Shown: positions 25,459 through 41,929 of the stretch, piece after piece | Layout of the letters: the number at the start of each line of letters is the position of its first letter | Numbering within the stretch: position 1 is the first letter of the stretch | Assembly (NCBI GenBank): GCA_963693365.1 | Contig: CAVNZM010000003.1 | Coordinates: forward strand, 5,518,001-5,582,000 | Reading direction: 5' to 3' | DNA from: Amoebidium appalachense | Lineage: Eukaryota > Ichthyosporea | Length of the DNA stretch: 64,000 nucleotides | The notes under the pieces: model-generated | The model's database searches: none | What the model saw: the letters and a program-made list of their open reading frames with translations, nothing else | What the model was told of the DNA's origin: nothing | Made by a program: the position numbers and the translations under genes

Positions 25459-25941
25459 TTATTTGGGCTTGTGCTTATGGCAATGGGTCGTAGATTTCAC
25501 CCTGTTTTTGCAGGGATTGCCAGCCTTGGTTTTGCCCTGGCAGTACCCATTTTCCCTGCCCACACCCACCGCTGCAGCTGCAACCGGTGGCTGTGGTGCA
25601 CCCATGGGTGGATCCGGAGTGGACACAGTCAGCGCGGGTACCCCGGTGCGCTCGGTGCGAGGGCGCTGCATTTCTGCGACTGTAAAGGCGGCCAGGAGGT
25701 CGTCCAGCAGGAGGTTTGCATGAGCATAGTCCCCGGCCTTGTGGGGGCGGAGGATGTTGATGGTGTTGTCGCTGTAGAGGAGGACACCGGTGGCAGGGGC
25801 AAAGCATACCCAGGGCTTGAAGCCGTCCTTGTGGTGTGGGCATGTTTTCTTTTTGTTTTTGCACTGGGCTTTTTTTGAGGGTGCAAATGCAGGGCATCGT
25901 TCGGGGTCAACCGAATCGGGGCGCAAAAGTGCGTCTCCCAT
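25459..25941 (-). CDS. Small protein with two Cys/His zinc-knuckle-like motifs
   Basis: A 160-residue protein from ATG 25941 (MGDALLRPDSVDPERC). In-frame ATGs at 26037 and 26076 would extend it by 32 or 45 residues. The N-terminal motif CPAFAPSKKAQCKNKKKTCP is followed by HH. The C-terminal motif CQGKTKAGNPCKNRVKSTTH is followed by CHKH. The CxGxTKxGxxC form recurs in small basic proteins of protists and large DNA viruses (family knowledge, function poorly defined). An Ala/Pro/Thr linker separates a compact central region (VLLYSDNTINILRP). A CCAAT box (26064-26070) precedes the gene. Function unknown, zinc or nucleic-acid binding inferred. Confidence 0.6.
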   Translation of the reverse strand: MGDALLRPDSVDPERCPAFAPSKKAQCKNKKKTCPHHKDGFKPWVCFAPATGVLLYSDNTINILRPHKAGDYAHANLLLDDLLAAFTVAEMQRPRTERTGVPALTVSTPDPPMGAPQPPVAAAAVGVGRENGYCQGKTKAGNPCKNRVKSTTHCHKHKPK

Positions 25942-26245
25942 TTCTAGTGTTTTGTTTTGGTGTGCACTGTTCTTGGATTGGGGTGAAGCGAGACAAAAAG
26001 TAAAAGCGAGTACTTTTTGTTGACTGGTTGATGGCATATCAATCAATCTCTTGGTGCCAAACCACTGACCAATCACATGGGTGTATTCACGAATTCCAAT
26101 CTAAATTCGGCATCTGGAGAGAGGGGTACTGGTAAAACACAAGAGCAACACGGCATCAAGAGTTTGTACCACAGGCAAGATCTCAGAGAGGTCACTTTTG
26201 GGGTGTAACACGTCGGATACTGAAAGTTTTGTGAGGTACACGTAC

Positions 26246-26518
26246 ATGTTCGACAGCACGGTCACCACAGGCATTCTTTATGTGATATCTATATGCAGTG
26301 TCGTTGCAAATATACACTGGTACAATTTAATGAAGTCCGAACCGAATGCTAGAGAGAAAGTGAACAAAATGTATCTGGTGTACGTCAGCGCTGCTATTGT
26401 CCTCACATGTTTATTGGTTACACCATTGATGTATGCAGTCATATACTATTTCAATAAGAAGACGGGTGCTGCGGAGTACGACACCGCTCTGAGACAAACA
26501 AGTCACTCGGACTTTTAA
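26246..26518 (+). CDS. Small protein with two transmembrane segments
   Basis: A 90-residue protein from the first ATG (MFDSTVTTGILYVISICSV). It has two hydrophobic segments (about residues 8-22 and 43-65) separated by a polar Lys/Glu loop with LMKSEPNAREKVNK, and a short polar tail ending SHSDF. The region upstream of the ATG is open but has no ATG. Transcription would be divergent from the zinc-knuckle gene, with about 300 bp between them. No family recognised. The topology suggests a small integral membrane protein with both ends on the same side. Confidence 0.5.
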   Translation: MFDSTVTTGILYVISICSVVANIHWYNLMKSEPNAREKVNKMYLVYVSAAIVLTCLLVTPLMYAVIYYFNKKTGAAEYDTALRQTSHSDF

Positions 26519-26542
26519 TCCGATTGACGTGTCACCGCGCCA

Positions 26543-26935
26543 GCGCTGCATACAAAAAGACCCGAAGTGGAGTATACGACAAACCCAGCGCCAGCGCTTC
26601 ATACCCAAAATGATACAATAAAAAGACAGTTGCTGTGTGTGCAAAGCTGTGTGTGCAAAAAGAGGGGAAATAAGCGCTGCATACAAAAGCCCCGAAGTGG
26701 AGTATACGACAAACCCAGCGCCAGCGCTTCATACCCAAAGTGGATACAATAAAAAGACAGTTGCTGTGTGTGCAAAGCTGTGTGTGCAAAAAGAGGGGAA
26801 ATAAGCGCTGCATACAAAAGCCCCGAAGTGGAGTATACGACAAACCCAGCGCCAGCGCTTCATACCCAAAGTGGATACAATAAAAAGACAGTTGCTGTGT
26901 GTGCAAAGCTGTGTGTGCAAAAAGAGGGGAAATAA
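26543..26935. repeat. 131-bp tandem repeat, 3 copies
   Basis: Units start GCGCTGCATACAAAA at 26543, 26674 and 26805 and are nearly identical. Each contains GAAGTGGAGTATACGACAAA and AATAAAAAGACAG. A long minus-strand ORF crossing them is a repeat translation. Confidence 0.9.
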
Positions 26936-27033
26936 ATACTTTAAACGTGCATGCAATATACATCGATAGACTTATGAAAGCACACAAACTGTGTGCCACA
27001 CGGGCATGCATGCATGGGGAGGGAGTGTGGGGT

Positions 27034-27087
<54 letters not shown>

Positions 27088-27226
27088 GACTTTGAACGTG
27101 CATGCAATAGACTTATGAAAGCACACAAACTGTGTGCCACACGGGCATGCATGCATCGATAGACTTATGAAAGCACACAAACTGTGTGCCACAAGGGCAT
27201 GCATGCATGGGGAGGGAGTGTGGGGT

Positions 27227-27262
<36 letters not shown>

Positions 27263-27399
27263 GACTTTGAACGTGCATGCAATAGACTTATGAAAGCACA
27301 CAAACTGTGTGCCACACGGGCATGCATGCATCGATAGACTTATGAAAGCACACAAACTGTGTGCCACACGGGCATGCATGCACGGGGGAGGGAGTGTGG

Positions 27400-27431
<32 letters not shown>

Positions 27432-27785
27432 AGACTTTGAACGTGCATGCATCGATAGACTTATGAAAGCACACAAACTGTGTGCCACACGGGCATGCAT
27501 GCATGGGGAGGGAGTGTGGGGAGGGGGGAGGGGGGGGGGGGAGACTTTGAACGTGCATGCATCGATAGACTTATGAAAGCACACAAACTGTGTGCCACAC
27601 GGGCATGCATGCACGGGGAGGGAGTGTGGGGAGGGGGGGGGGGGGGGGGGGGAGACTTTGAACGTGCATGCATCGATAGACTTATGAAAGCACACAAACT
27701 GTGTGCCACACGGGCATGCATGCACGGGGAGGGAGTGTGGGGAGGGGGGGGGGGGGGGGAGACTTTGAACGTGCATGCAAGTGTG
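26936..27785. repeat. ~115-bp tandem repeat with variable G-tracts, ~6-7 copies
   Basis: Units contain TTTGAACGTGCATGCA, TAGACTTATGAAAGCACACA, AACTGTGTGCCACACGGGCA and TGCATGCA(C/T)GGGGAGGGAG followed by a G-run of 11 to 53 nt. Units differ mainly in G-run length and one internal duplication (27111-27160, 27281-27340). Confidence 0.9.
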
Positions 27786-28124
27786 TACCAAAAGGGACCT
27801 GGACTTCTTTGTATACAATCGATATTTAATCGGTTGAAAACAGCAAAACAAGACTTGTACATATATAATAACCACAAGATACTAAACCATCCAGAAGACT
27901 TGTACATATATAATAACCACAAGATACTAAACCATCCAGAACCAGAAAAAAAAAGATGCCTACATGCTATGATCCATAAGATGCTCGTTAACATAAATAC
28001 AGAAACCGTAAGGTGCTACCAGTATCAACAGTCATATATTAAAATACATCAGCCAGCCCCTGTGGCCATACCCAGCCCCTGACACATACAACAAAATCAA
28101 AACACACCCCTCACCACTCCCAAC
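27786..28124. other. AT-rich spacer with a 45-bp direct duplication
   Basis: Two adjacent copies of ACTTGTACATATATAATAAC plus CACAAGATACTAAACCATCC at about 27850-27940. No gene. Confidence 0.7.
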
Positions 28125-29389
28125 CTAATCTTCATCGTTTTCATCACTGTCCCCGTGAATAACCTGTATATCTGAAACTTGCTTTGCTCGTGTCCTGCCA
28201 CTGCGGGCAGGGGCTGGTTTCTGACTCGGTTTTGGTTTCTTTGCTCGACCACTTTCTTTCCCTTTCTTCCCCTCGACCTTCTCGCCCAAAGCCATCATGT
28301 CCTCCAATTCCTCATCTACTGCCGTCTCAAATGACGTCTCTTCCTGGCGGTGCCGTTTGTACACACCAAAAGAATTATCTGACACCCCTCTCTTTGAACC
28401 CTGGGAATATGCAGAGGGGTTCGACATCATGGAGGCCCCAAAAGTGTGGGATTGGGTGCTGGTAACGGTGGTGAGGGACGGATTGAAGGGGGGTACGGGC
28501 ATGGAAAAACCGGGTGGGGGGAGGGGGAGAATGGGCAGGGGGAGGTTGAGGGGGGTTTTGGGCTGAGTGGTACCGGGCGGGGGGAGGGTGGGGATGGGAT
28601 TTTGATTGGTCGTACCAGGGGGGGGGAGGGGGGGGGCGAGACCGTGTTGGACGGTAATGTCGGGGAGGGGCTGGGGGTCATTCCAATCACGAAGTTTCTG
28701 TGTGCTCTCGTCGATTGTTCTACGGTATGATTCCCTCATGGTCGCAATGTGTGACTGAAGCTTGGTAATCTCGGCCCGGTATCTTTCCCCTTCAGCCTGA
28801 TGCTCCAGGATATCGGCCACCTTTCCAACAAGCTGCCCTTCGAGGTCCCGATTCTTTGCCGATAACACCTGTTCCTTTGCATCTGCAAGGTGTTTTTGTT
28901 TGGCCGCCGCCGATTTTAGCTCGGCAATTTCCCCCTTAAGGATTTGGATGTCGTGATCCTTCGTTTGTAATTCTTTCTCTGCAGCTTCCAGCTTCTCCTG
29001 CAATTCGGTGGTTGGGGTGGTGACAGCGGGTGCAGTGGCCGCAGTACCGACCTTTGCCAATGCAGAGGCAATGGCACTGTCTACTTTCGACTGCAACACA
29101 GTCTCCAAGTACTCTTCGAACATTTTTGGATCGACGGGAGCAGTGTCGCCGGAGTGTGGGGGGGGGGTTGGATGGGGGGGGGGACTTCCCCGCCGAAGTG
29201 TGGGGGGGTTGGATGGGGGGGGGGACTTCCCCGCCGAAGTGTGGGGGGGTTGGATGGGGAGAGGACTTCGCCGCCGGAGTGTGGGGGGGAGTTGGATGGG
29301 GGGGGGGCTTGCGTTGTGACGGGGTCGGCGGACTTGCTGATGTTGGTTTCGTATGACCCCGACCCGGGAGCTTGCTGGGAATAATCCAT
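28125..29389 (-). CDS. Coiled-coil protein with hypervariable Pro-rich N-terminal repeats (frameshifted)
   Basis: The most plausible start is 29389 (MDYSQQAPGSGSYE). That frame and the frame of the main body differ by one base inside G-rich tandem units at 29150-29315, so a tract-length change or sequencing error separates them. After Pro/Ser/Gly repeats (PPHSGGEV-type) comes a folded start (VDPKMFEEYLETVLQSKVDS), then a ~130-residue heptad coiled coil rich in Glu/Lys/Leu (LEAAEKELQTKDHDIQILKG). A Pro/Leu-rich linker follows, and an acidic and basic tail with the NLS-like SGRAKKPKPSQKP ends DSDENDED. No family recognised. A structural or chromatin role would be speculation. Confidence 0.6.
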
Positions 29390-29439
29390 CGTGACAGTTT
29401 TCACAAAAAAAAAGGATAAACAAAGGGAAAAAAAGAAAG

Positions 29440-29725
29440 GAAGTCTTACGTTTCTCTGCGCAAACACAGTCGTGTGCAAACCCAGTCGTGAACAAGGGAA
29501 AAAGGAAAAAAAAAACAAGGGAAAAAGGAAAAAAAAAAGAAAGTGCTACGAATACGATTCTCTGTTGTGAACAAAGGAAAAAGTAAAAAAAAGAGTGTTA
29601 CGTTTCTCTGCGCAAACACAGTCCTGTGCAAACCCAGTCGTGAACAAGAGAAAAAGAAAAAAAAAGAGAGTGTTACGTTTCTCTAGGCAAACACCGTCGT
29701 GTGCAAACACAGCCATGAACAAAAG
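29440..29725. repeat. Degenerate 5'-flank repeat, ~4 copies
   Basis: Variants of TTACGTTTCTCTGCGCAAAC followed by ACAGTCxTGTGCAAACCCAG and GAACAAGGGAAAAA-type A-rich spacers, directly upstream of the coiled-coil gene on its 5' side. Confidence 0.75.
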
Positions 29726-30870
29726 AATCAGAAAAGTAGAAAATGACAGCGCTGTGAACTGATATAAAAAAACCGCCATCAATAATTTATGTGAAGCCAT
29801 TGCGCAAAATACGATCTTATGTTACGAGAATCAAGCATAAGAAAAACAGAACCTTTTGGCGCTGTTAGCGAATATATCTCTAATCGTGTTTGGTTCACAG
29901 GTAAACTGTATAAAAAAGGTGAATATACGAAATAAAAATATAATATACAGGACAAAACGAGCGCTAGTTTAAAACATCGAAGGATATACGCTTTCACAAC
30001 ATCTTATTCGCGGACCTTTTTACGTGCAAGCGTTTTGATTGGTGCATAGGGGTTGGTTCTTGCCCCACGTGATTCGCGGCGCTGATGCTCAGGGTATTCT
30101 GATTGACCGAAATCGAAGCATCGGATTCAAATTGGGCAAATACAAAACGCTTTCCAACCAAAATCCCAAGCGCATGGTTGTTTATTTATAGAACCTTATA
30201 TGTCATAAAACATACAACCCTCTTTTAGGATTTCCCTTATTCCTTGCTCAGTCAAAACGCTCCAGGGTCGGTGCTGCTATCAGTCACTAAGTAATTTCAT
30301 TGGCCAGTCATCACGTAAATGCGCCAGCCAACAAAACCAATCGGTGATTGGTGAATAATGGTTGGGTCAACGTGATCGGGCACTGGTACTCTAGGCAAGC
30401 GCTTATCGGCATTGGTACAATCTAGTTGGTCAATACACCGTGACTCAAGGCTGCAACGCTTTTCGAAGACCAGATTCACAGGACCCTTTCCAAACAAAAT
30501 TCCAAGCAAATGTCTGTGTCCGCGTAAAGTATAAATAAACATAAATAAATTATGCTTTTTTAATATTTATTGCCTATTAGAATAAATCACAATTGTTACT
30601 CGCAAAAGGGTCTTGGTTGGGCAGGCTGGCCTTGCTACCCAAACTATTATTAGCCGATCTCACTGATTAGCTTATTATCACGTACGCGCCAATCAGTGAT
30701 TCCATTGGCCAAACTGAACAAAACATTAATTGGCCAGTCATCAAAAACGTGATTTTCTTGCTTGCTTCAAGCTTTGCGAAATGAGAATATATGTTCAACA
30801 CTCTCTTTGCGCTCTATATACAACGGAGAAATTACAAGAGTCCATCTTGATTCCCGAACGAACAAATATA
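29726..30870. other. AT-rich intergenic region with CCAAT-type boxes
   Basis: No gene is supportable in about 1.1 kb. ATTGG/CCAAT motifs recur (TTGATTGGTGC 30034, TGATTGACC 30100, CATTGGCCAGTCATCA 30299 and again as AATTGGCCAGTCATCA 30728, ACCAATCGGTGATTGGTG 30336, CATTGGCC 30704). A GCGCCAATCAG element is at 30686. Confidence 0.5.
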
Positions 30871-30872
30871 AC

Positions 30873-31065
30873 CAAGCGCACCACACCAGTTCGTGTTACT
30901 TTCGCCCGGCGCTGCTGTTGTACATGTTTCAAACATAACCAAGCGCGCCACACCAATTCGTGTCACTTTCGCCCAGCGCTGCTGTTGTGCATGTTTCAAA
31001 CGTAATCAGGCGCACCACATCAGTTCGTGTCACTTTCGCCCAGCGCTGCTGTTGTACATGTTTCC
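30873..31065. repeat. ~64-bp tandem repeat, 3 copies
   Basis: Units share AAGCGCxCCACACCAxTTCG, TGTxACTTTCGCCC and GGCGCTGCTGTTGTxCATG at about 30874, 30938 and 31006. Confidence 0.85.
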
Positions 31066-31357
31066 ATTGTAATTACAAATAGGCTAGACGAAAACAACAA
31101 AGAAACTTGTTATAATAACCTGTGCACACCGCGCTATCAGTTGTCCCCTTTTTTAGCCAATACAGATACATAGAATGTCCTTCATGTTTCCCTGTGCGAG
31201 GCACATTTTAGGCTTATGCACACAATCGTAGATTGTTTGGGATACGAAAACAGAGCACACACACAAACGAGTTCTGCTAAACACAAACATTGTTAGACTG
31301 GACACAAAAAACATAGCGCGCGCATGCACGAGCTTTCCTAGGAACGATTGACACACA

Positions 31358-31523
<166 letters not shown>

Positions 31524-31638
31524 AAGCACGAGCGCTACAACACGGTGGCACAAGCACACAGACAGAGCGCTCTCACAGACAGTCTTACAGGCAGAGGGTG
31601 CTCACAATTACACACATCACAAAAACACACACAGCAAC

Positions 31639-36825
<5,187 letters not shown>

Positions 36826-36826
<1 letters not shown>

Positions 36827-37215
36827 GGTTTGTGGTGGGTGCGGTGGGGGAAACGTAGTTGTAGTGGTGGCGGCGGGTAGGCCCCACATTCACATCTTAC
36901 TTAGGGTTTGTGGTGGGTGCGGTGGGGGGAAACGTAGTTGTAGTGGTGGCGGCGGGTAGGCCCCACATTCACATCTTATTTAGGGTTTGTGGTGGGTGCG
37001 GTGGGGGAAACGTAGTTGTAGTGGTGGCGGCGGGTAGGCCCCACATTCACATCTTACTTAGGGTTTGTGGTGGGTGCGGTGGGGGAAACGTAGTTGTAGT
37101 GGTGGCGGCGGGTAGGCCCCACATTCACATCTTACTTAGGGTTTGTGGTGGGTGCGGTGGGGGAAACGTATTTGTGGTGGTGTGGGCAGTAGGCACACAT
37201 CCACATCTATAGGGG
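36826..37215. repeat. 78-bp tandem repeat, 5 copies, 3' of JmjC
   Basis: Units start GGGTTTGTGGTGGGTGCGGT and contain AAACGTAGTTGTAGTGGTGG and CCCCACATTCACATCTTACT. The array starts at the last base of the JmjC stop codon. The last unit is diverged. Confidence 0.9.
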
Positions 37216-37951
<736 letters not shown>

Positions 37952-38212
37952 CTATGCATCCTCAGGCTCCATCATCTTCTGCAGTACAATTGCTGTCTGT
38001 CGTTGATTCTTCGGCACCCACTTCTTGAATCCACACTTCTCCGCCAACTCATCGGGCAGATCTATATAGCCCTTTTCCGCAAGCTCTTGTGCGTATGCTC
38101 GTTGCTCCATCTGCGTCCGCCGGGTGGTGGCCTCGGTCGGCACAATAGTTGCCTGCACCACGGGTGCCTTGCCGGGCTCCTCCTTCAGCTTGTACTCCCA
38201 TTGGTACGCCAT
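37952..38212 (-). CDS. Small hypothetical protein, first gene of the virus-like block
   Basis: An 86-residue soluble, charged protein (MAYQWEYKLKEEPGKAPVVQ...). It contains AQELAEKGYIDLPDELAEKCGFKKW and a C-terminal helix rich in Gln/Met/Glu. Thirty-six bases separate it from the next minus-strand gene upstream, so they may be cotranscribed. No family recognised. Confidence 0.55.
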   Translation of the reverse strand: MAYQWEYKLKEEPGKAPVVQATIVPTEATTRRTQMEQRAYAQELAEKGYIDLPDELAEKCGFKKWVPKNQRQTAIVLQKMMEPEDA

Positions 38213-38248
38213 ACTCTATGCCACAAAAATCTCTGCTCACCCAACCCT

Positions 38249-38641
38249 TCAAGTGCGCTCCTTGATCACCACCGCAGGCGCATGCGCACACGTGGGGCAC
38301 GCCGGGCACTTCTGCTCGGGCGGGCAGCGCGTGCATGCGGGGCACTGTGCGCACCGAGTGGGGCTGGCACCGCACACGTGGCAGCGGGGGCAGTGCGCAC
38401 ACTTGCGGCGGGGAACGCAGCTGCCGCAGCTGGCACACATTGGGCACGCACGCTGGCACTTGAGCACTGCCAGGCGCCGCCGCACACGTGGGCTGAACGT
38501 GTCCCAGAGCACGTAGAGGATCAGGCCGGCCAGGATGGCCAGTAGGATGGGGGAGGGCCCGGGGGTGCTGCGCGGGCTTGTGCGGATCGGGGGAGGGGGT
38601 GCGAATGGGCTGGGTGGGGGAAGGGGTGCGCCAGCGTCCAT
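38249..38641 (-). CDS. Cys-rich single-pass membrane protein
   Basis: 130 residues. A Pro-rich N-terminus (about 1-30) is followed by a hydrophobic segment ILLAILAGLILYVLWDTF (about 31-48) and a Cys-rich domain with about 18 Cys in CxxC-type pairs (CPMCASCGSC, CAHCPRCHVCG, CPACPTCAHA). With the short N-terminus outside or inside undetermined, this is a tail-like anchored protein whose Cys domain could be disulphide- or metal-bound. A TATA-like element lies at about 38658-38664 (minus strand). Small Cys-rich membrane proteins are common in enveloped large DNA viruses. That role is inference. Confidence 0.6.
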   Translation of the reverse strand: MDAGAPLPPPSPFAPPPPIRTSPRSTPGPSPILLAILAGLILYVLWDTFSPRVRRRLAVLKCQRACPMCASCGSCVPRRKCAHCPRCHVCGASPTRCAQCPACTRCPPEQKCPACPTCAHAPAVVIKERT

Positions 38642-38744
38642 GTTACCCGGTGCACGATATAATGTGGGGTTGGGGTTGTGCGGGCAGATGGGAGGAGGGT
38701 TTGGGGGGGGGGGAGGGGGGGGGGGCGCTCATGAGCAAGGGTAT

Positions 38745-39094
38745 GGTGATAGCGATCATGACCCTACTCTCAAGCAACACAGGTGCAAGCGCACGGTGAT
38801 AGCGCTCATGACCCTACTCTCAAGCAACACAGGTGCAAGCGCACGGTGATAGCGCTCATGACCCTACTCTCAAGCAACACAGGTGCAAGCGCACGGTGAT
38901 AGCGCTCATGACCCTACTCTCAAGCAACACAGGTGCAAGCGCACGGTGATAGCGCTCATGACCCTACTCTCAAGCAACACAGGTGCAAGCGCACGGTGAT
39001 AGCGCTCATGACCCTACTCTCAAGCAACACAGGTGCAAGCGCACGGTGATAGCGCTCATGACCCTACTCTCAAGCAACACAGGTGCAAGCGCAC
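38745..39094. repeat. 50-bp tandem repeat, 7 copies (left arm of flanking inverted repeats)
   Basis: Units of exactly 50 bp start GGTGATAGCGCTCATGACCC at 38745, 38795, 38845, 38895, 38945, 38995 and 39045, nearly identical. The reverse complement of this unit occurs at 41748-42200 on the other side of the 601-residue gene. Confidence 0.95.
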
Positions 39095-39524
39095 GGGCAG
39101 GCCCGACCATAACCCCGTTTTTACGGTAAAAAATACCCTAAACGTTTCAAAAATACCATCATATTTTCAGTTTATGGTAAACCCCTGCAAATTTCGTGGT
39201 AAGCTAAAATAGGAACCCCCTTTCACCCCCTTTAACTGGGGATGAAAATATACCATACACCCCAGGCAAAAATATTCCGGACTTCAAAAAATACCAAGAA
39301 ACAAATCCGAATTTTCGGGCTTGCGCACGGGTTATGCCGAAGCAACACCAATTGGATTTGGCCAATCAGCGCGGCTAGCCGATGGTAACTAGATTTATCC
39401 AACCAATCATCCGAAAAGATGTGTCATCCGCGTTTAGCCAATCAGCGCGATGACTGATGTTATTATATCCAAATCGTTTCAAATACACCGACCTCAGCTG
39501 CACGAAAACACAACAGGATTTGGC
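39095..39524 (+). promoter_or_regulatory. Promoter region of the 601-residue gene
   Basis: AT-rich DNA with ATACC/GGTA reiterations (39120-39300), then two CCAAT boxes in the same context (GGCCAATCAGCGCG 39360, AGCCAATCAGCGCG 39436), CAACCAATCATCC at 39400, and a TATA-like TTATTATATCC at 39460-39470. Because the TATA lies downstream of the first in-frame ATG (39450), that ATG is probably not used. Confidence 0.5.
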
Positions 39525-41330
39525 ATGCAGGGTATAGGCAGAATTATTATTTCGCTGTCAGCAATGGGACTTGCACCCTCAATGCCAGTGCGTGTTCGGA
39601 TCGTTCCATCGAAGACACCGCTGTTGTTAGGCCCTGTAGGGGAAGATGTTGTAGTGTTTTCTCTTGCAAACACCAACGGCCTTGCCACGGTTTCAACCCC
39701 CGAAGATGTCACTCTAGTGGAAACGTTGCACCCTTTTGTTGTGTTTGAGGTAGACACCTCGTTGAGTCTATTGCAACTGCAGGAAGAGTTGAAAGCAGGT
39801 TTCCGTGCATGCACAGCGGTGTACCTCCGAAGCTATGACAAGCTGGCCGTGTACAACCCTGAAGGGCGCTGTTGCCTTGCAACTAGGACGGTGATGCAGG
39901 CCACAGCAGCAGAGATTGCGGCAAAAATGTCCGAACTGGACCAAAAAACGAGCGAGAGCTTTGCCGATATGTTTTTTGCAACCTCCACTTTGGCGGATGT
40001 CCAATACGCCATAGAGAATAACAGTGATTTTCAGGATAGTAGGTTCTGGAACTGGTGGGGTTTACTTCCTGAGGATGCTATTAGAAGGATCGTAGAGACA
40101 CACCCCAGTGAGGGGTACACGGGGGACGGCAAACTGCGGCATTACCCGCCGTGCACTGCGTGGTTGCGAGGGTCTGCAGGAGTTGTCAAGTTAGACAGCT
40201 CTGCGTATACGTTAGAGTCGTTTAACACGTGTTTGCTGCTGCGATTGATGGACCATTATGCCCACCGGAGGGACCACGACAACGACGGCTACGACGATGT
40301 CCATGCGAATATAATACTAGATATGGCCACCCAAAAGGCCAATATTTTGGCACAAGCTGCCTCAAACCCGCCAGTTACAACTGCACCCCGTACCCAAGCC
40401 CACCTGTACGACTACGCAAACATCATTAGACACAAGCTGGAATGGGACAAAAAGCTTTCGAATTTAGTTAGCAGGGTCCAGGCGGATTACAGCGAGGGTG
40501 GGCCTGCCGAGCGCAAAAACATATTCGGGCGGTGCACGGGGTGGTTTGCTTACGAGATTCAGGAAGGGCAGGAAGAAGGCGAGTTTGTTCCCCTGGGCCA
40601 GATCGATACCGACATCGAAACCGTCGAAATTTCCACATACATGCGGCGTCTGCAAGTGGGCGTGTCGTGGCAGATGCTTGTGGACGTCATGAACAAACGA
40701 CACGTCATTGTGCTTCCCTTCGATTGGGGAGACTTAATTGACACAATCAGGAAAGATGTTGAGCGCGAAGAGTTCCAAAAAGCCCAAAAGGAGGGGCAAG
40801 GTAGAGATTTGCCATTCGTTGTTGACGGGTTGTATGCTTACGACACCGAAACCCGGCAAGCGGCCGTCATCTACCCCCCGAGTGGATATGACCAAATCAT
40901 GCTCAACGATGCCGACGGCGTCTGCCCGTGGCAGGCAGAAATCGAGAATTATTGGGTAGAAACCCCCTCCGACCATTTGGAACAACAGCGCAGCAGCTAT
41001 ATCGGTATTAACAAGACCACGGGCCAGCCTGACACGTCTCCCAGCGCGGATGCCCTGTGGAGTGCTGTTCCTATCGCCGAGGTTTTGGATGGTGCGGATT
41101 GGTACCCGCAACTGCCGTGTCAGACAGCCCTCGAGGATGCCATCAGGAATCACCATGTGCAAGTAGTTGGTGAACCATACGACCACTGGTTGTATTATGA
41201 AGCAGCAACCAACACATGGGATGAACTTTGGCCTGACTGTGATCGGTATCACCATATTACCAGCAGGCCAGGCGACTTCGTGCCTTTTTACGATCAATGG
41301 CCTGACGGATCGGTATCACCATATTACTAG
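39525..41330 (+). CDS. Large hypothetical protein, candidate virion structural protein
   Basis: 601 residues from ATG 39525 (MQGIGRIIISLSAMG), chosen over 39450 because TATTATATCC at 39461 sits between them. There is no recognised domain. Near residues 70-115 it has VVFEVDTSLSLLQLQEELKA followed by AVYLRSYDKLAVYNPEG. This recalls the LxxLxxxLN...V.Y....L.F.N pattern at the N-termini of some viral capsid/penton-like proteins (inference, weak). A DHDNDGYDDVH segment resembles a Ca-binding loop. The tail is Trp/Tyr/Asp-rich. The last ~60 bases are duplicated 3' (41243-41370), and AATAAA follows at 41363. It is flanked by inverted 50-bp repeat arrays. Confidence 0.7.
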   Translation: MQGIGRIIISLSAMGLAPSMPVRVRIVPSKTPLLLGPVGEDVVVFSLANTNGLATVSTPEDVTLVETLHPFVVFEVDTSLSLLQLQEELKAGFRACTAVYLRSYDKLAVYNPEGRCCLATRTVMQATAAEIAAKMSELDQKTSESFADMFFATSTLADVQYAIENNSDFQDSRFWNWWGLLPEDAIRRIVETHPSEGYTGDGKLRHYPPCTAWLRGSAGVVKLDSSAYTLESFNTCLLLRLMDHYAHRRDHDNDGYDDVHANIILDMATQKANILAQAASNPPVTTAPRTQAHLYDYANIIRHKLEWDKKLSNLVSRVQADYSEGGPAERKNIFGRCTGWFAYEIQEGQEEGEFVPLGQIDTDIETVEISTYMRRLQVGVSWQMLVDVMNKRHVIVLPFDWGDLIDTIRKDVEREEFQKAQKEGQGRDLPFVVDGLYAYDTETRQAAVIYPPSGYDQIMLNDADGVCPWQAEIENYWVETPSDHLEQQRSSYIGINKTTGQPDTSPSADALWSAVPIAEVLDGADWYPQLPCQTALEDAIRNHHVQVVGEPYDHWLYYEAATNTWDELWPDCDRYHHITSRPGDFVPFYDQWPDGSVSPYY

Positions 41331-41370
41331 CAGGGTAGGCGACTTCGTGCTTTTTTACGATCAATAAAAT
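41243..41370 (+). repeat. Tandem duplication of the gene's 3' end
   Basis: GATCGGTATCACCATATTAC through GGCGACTTCGTGC...TTACGATCAA occurs at 41239-41298 and again at 41311-41364. The second copy carries the stop codon and poly(A) signal. Confidence 0.8.
41363..41368 (+). terminator. Poly(A) signal AATAAA
   Basis: AATAAA 33 bases after the stop codon of the 601-residue gene. Confidence 0.6.
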
Positions 41371-41414
41371 TCAACTTATTATAAATATGTGACACTCAGT
41401 GCATTCTCACGAAG

Positions 41415-41695
41415 GGGGTGGGGGAGGGGGATGCAAAGTGTGCATGTGTGTACCCGAATGCCTTTGTATGTGTGTGGGGGAGGGGGATGCAAAGTGTGCA
41501 TGTGTGTACCCGAATGCCTTTGTATGTGTGTGGGGGAGGGGGATGCAAAGTGTGCATGTGTGTACCCGAATGCCTTTGTATGTGTGTGGGGGAGGGGGAT
41601 GCAAAGTGTGCATGTGTGTACCCGAATGCCTTTGTGTGGGGGGGGGGGAGGGGGATGCAAAGTGTGCATGTGTGTACCCGAATGCCGTTGTATGT

Positions 41696-41726
<31 letters not shown>

Positions 41727-41745
41727 GGGGGGGGGGGCGGGGGAT
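41415..41745. repeat. ~55-60-bp tandem repeat, 5 copies, plus G-tract
   Basis: Units contain GGATGCAAAGTGTGCATGTG and TGTACCCGAATGCCTTTGTA. The array ends in (TG)n and G-runs. Confidence 0.9.
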
Positions 41746-41747
41746 GC

Positions 41748-41864
41748 ATGCGCTTGCACCTGTGTTGTTTGGGAGTAGGGTCATGAGCGCTATCACCGGG
41801 CGCTTCCACATGTGTTGTTTGAGAGATGAGGCATGAGCGCTATCACCGGGCGCTTTGTGTATGT

Positions 41865-41929
<65 letters not shown>

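Noticed and set aside
26532-27152. 206-residue minus-strand ORF with repeated hydrophobic segments
   Set aside because: Translation of the 131-bp and ~115-bp tandem arrays.
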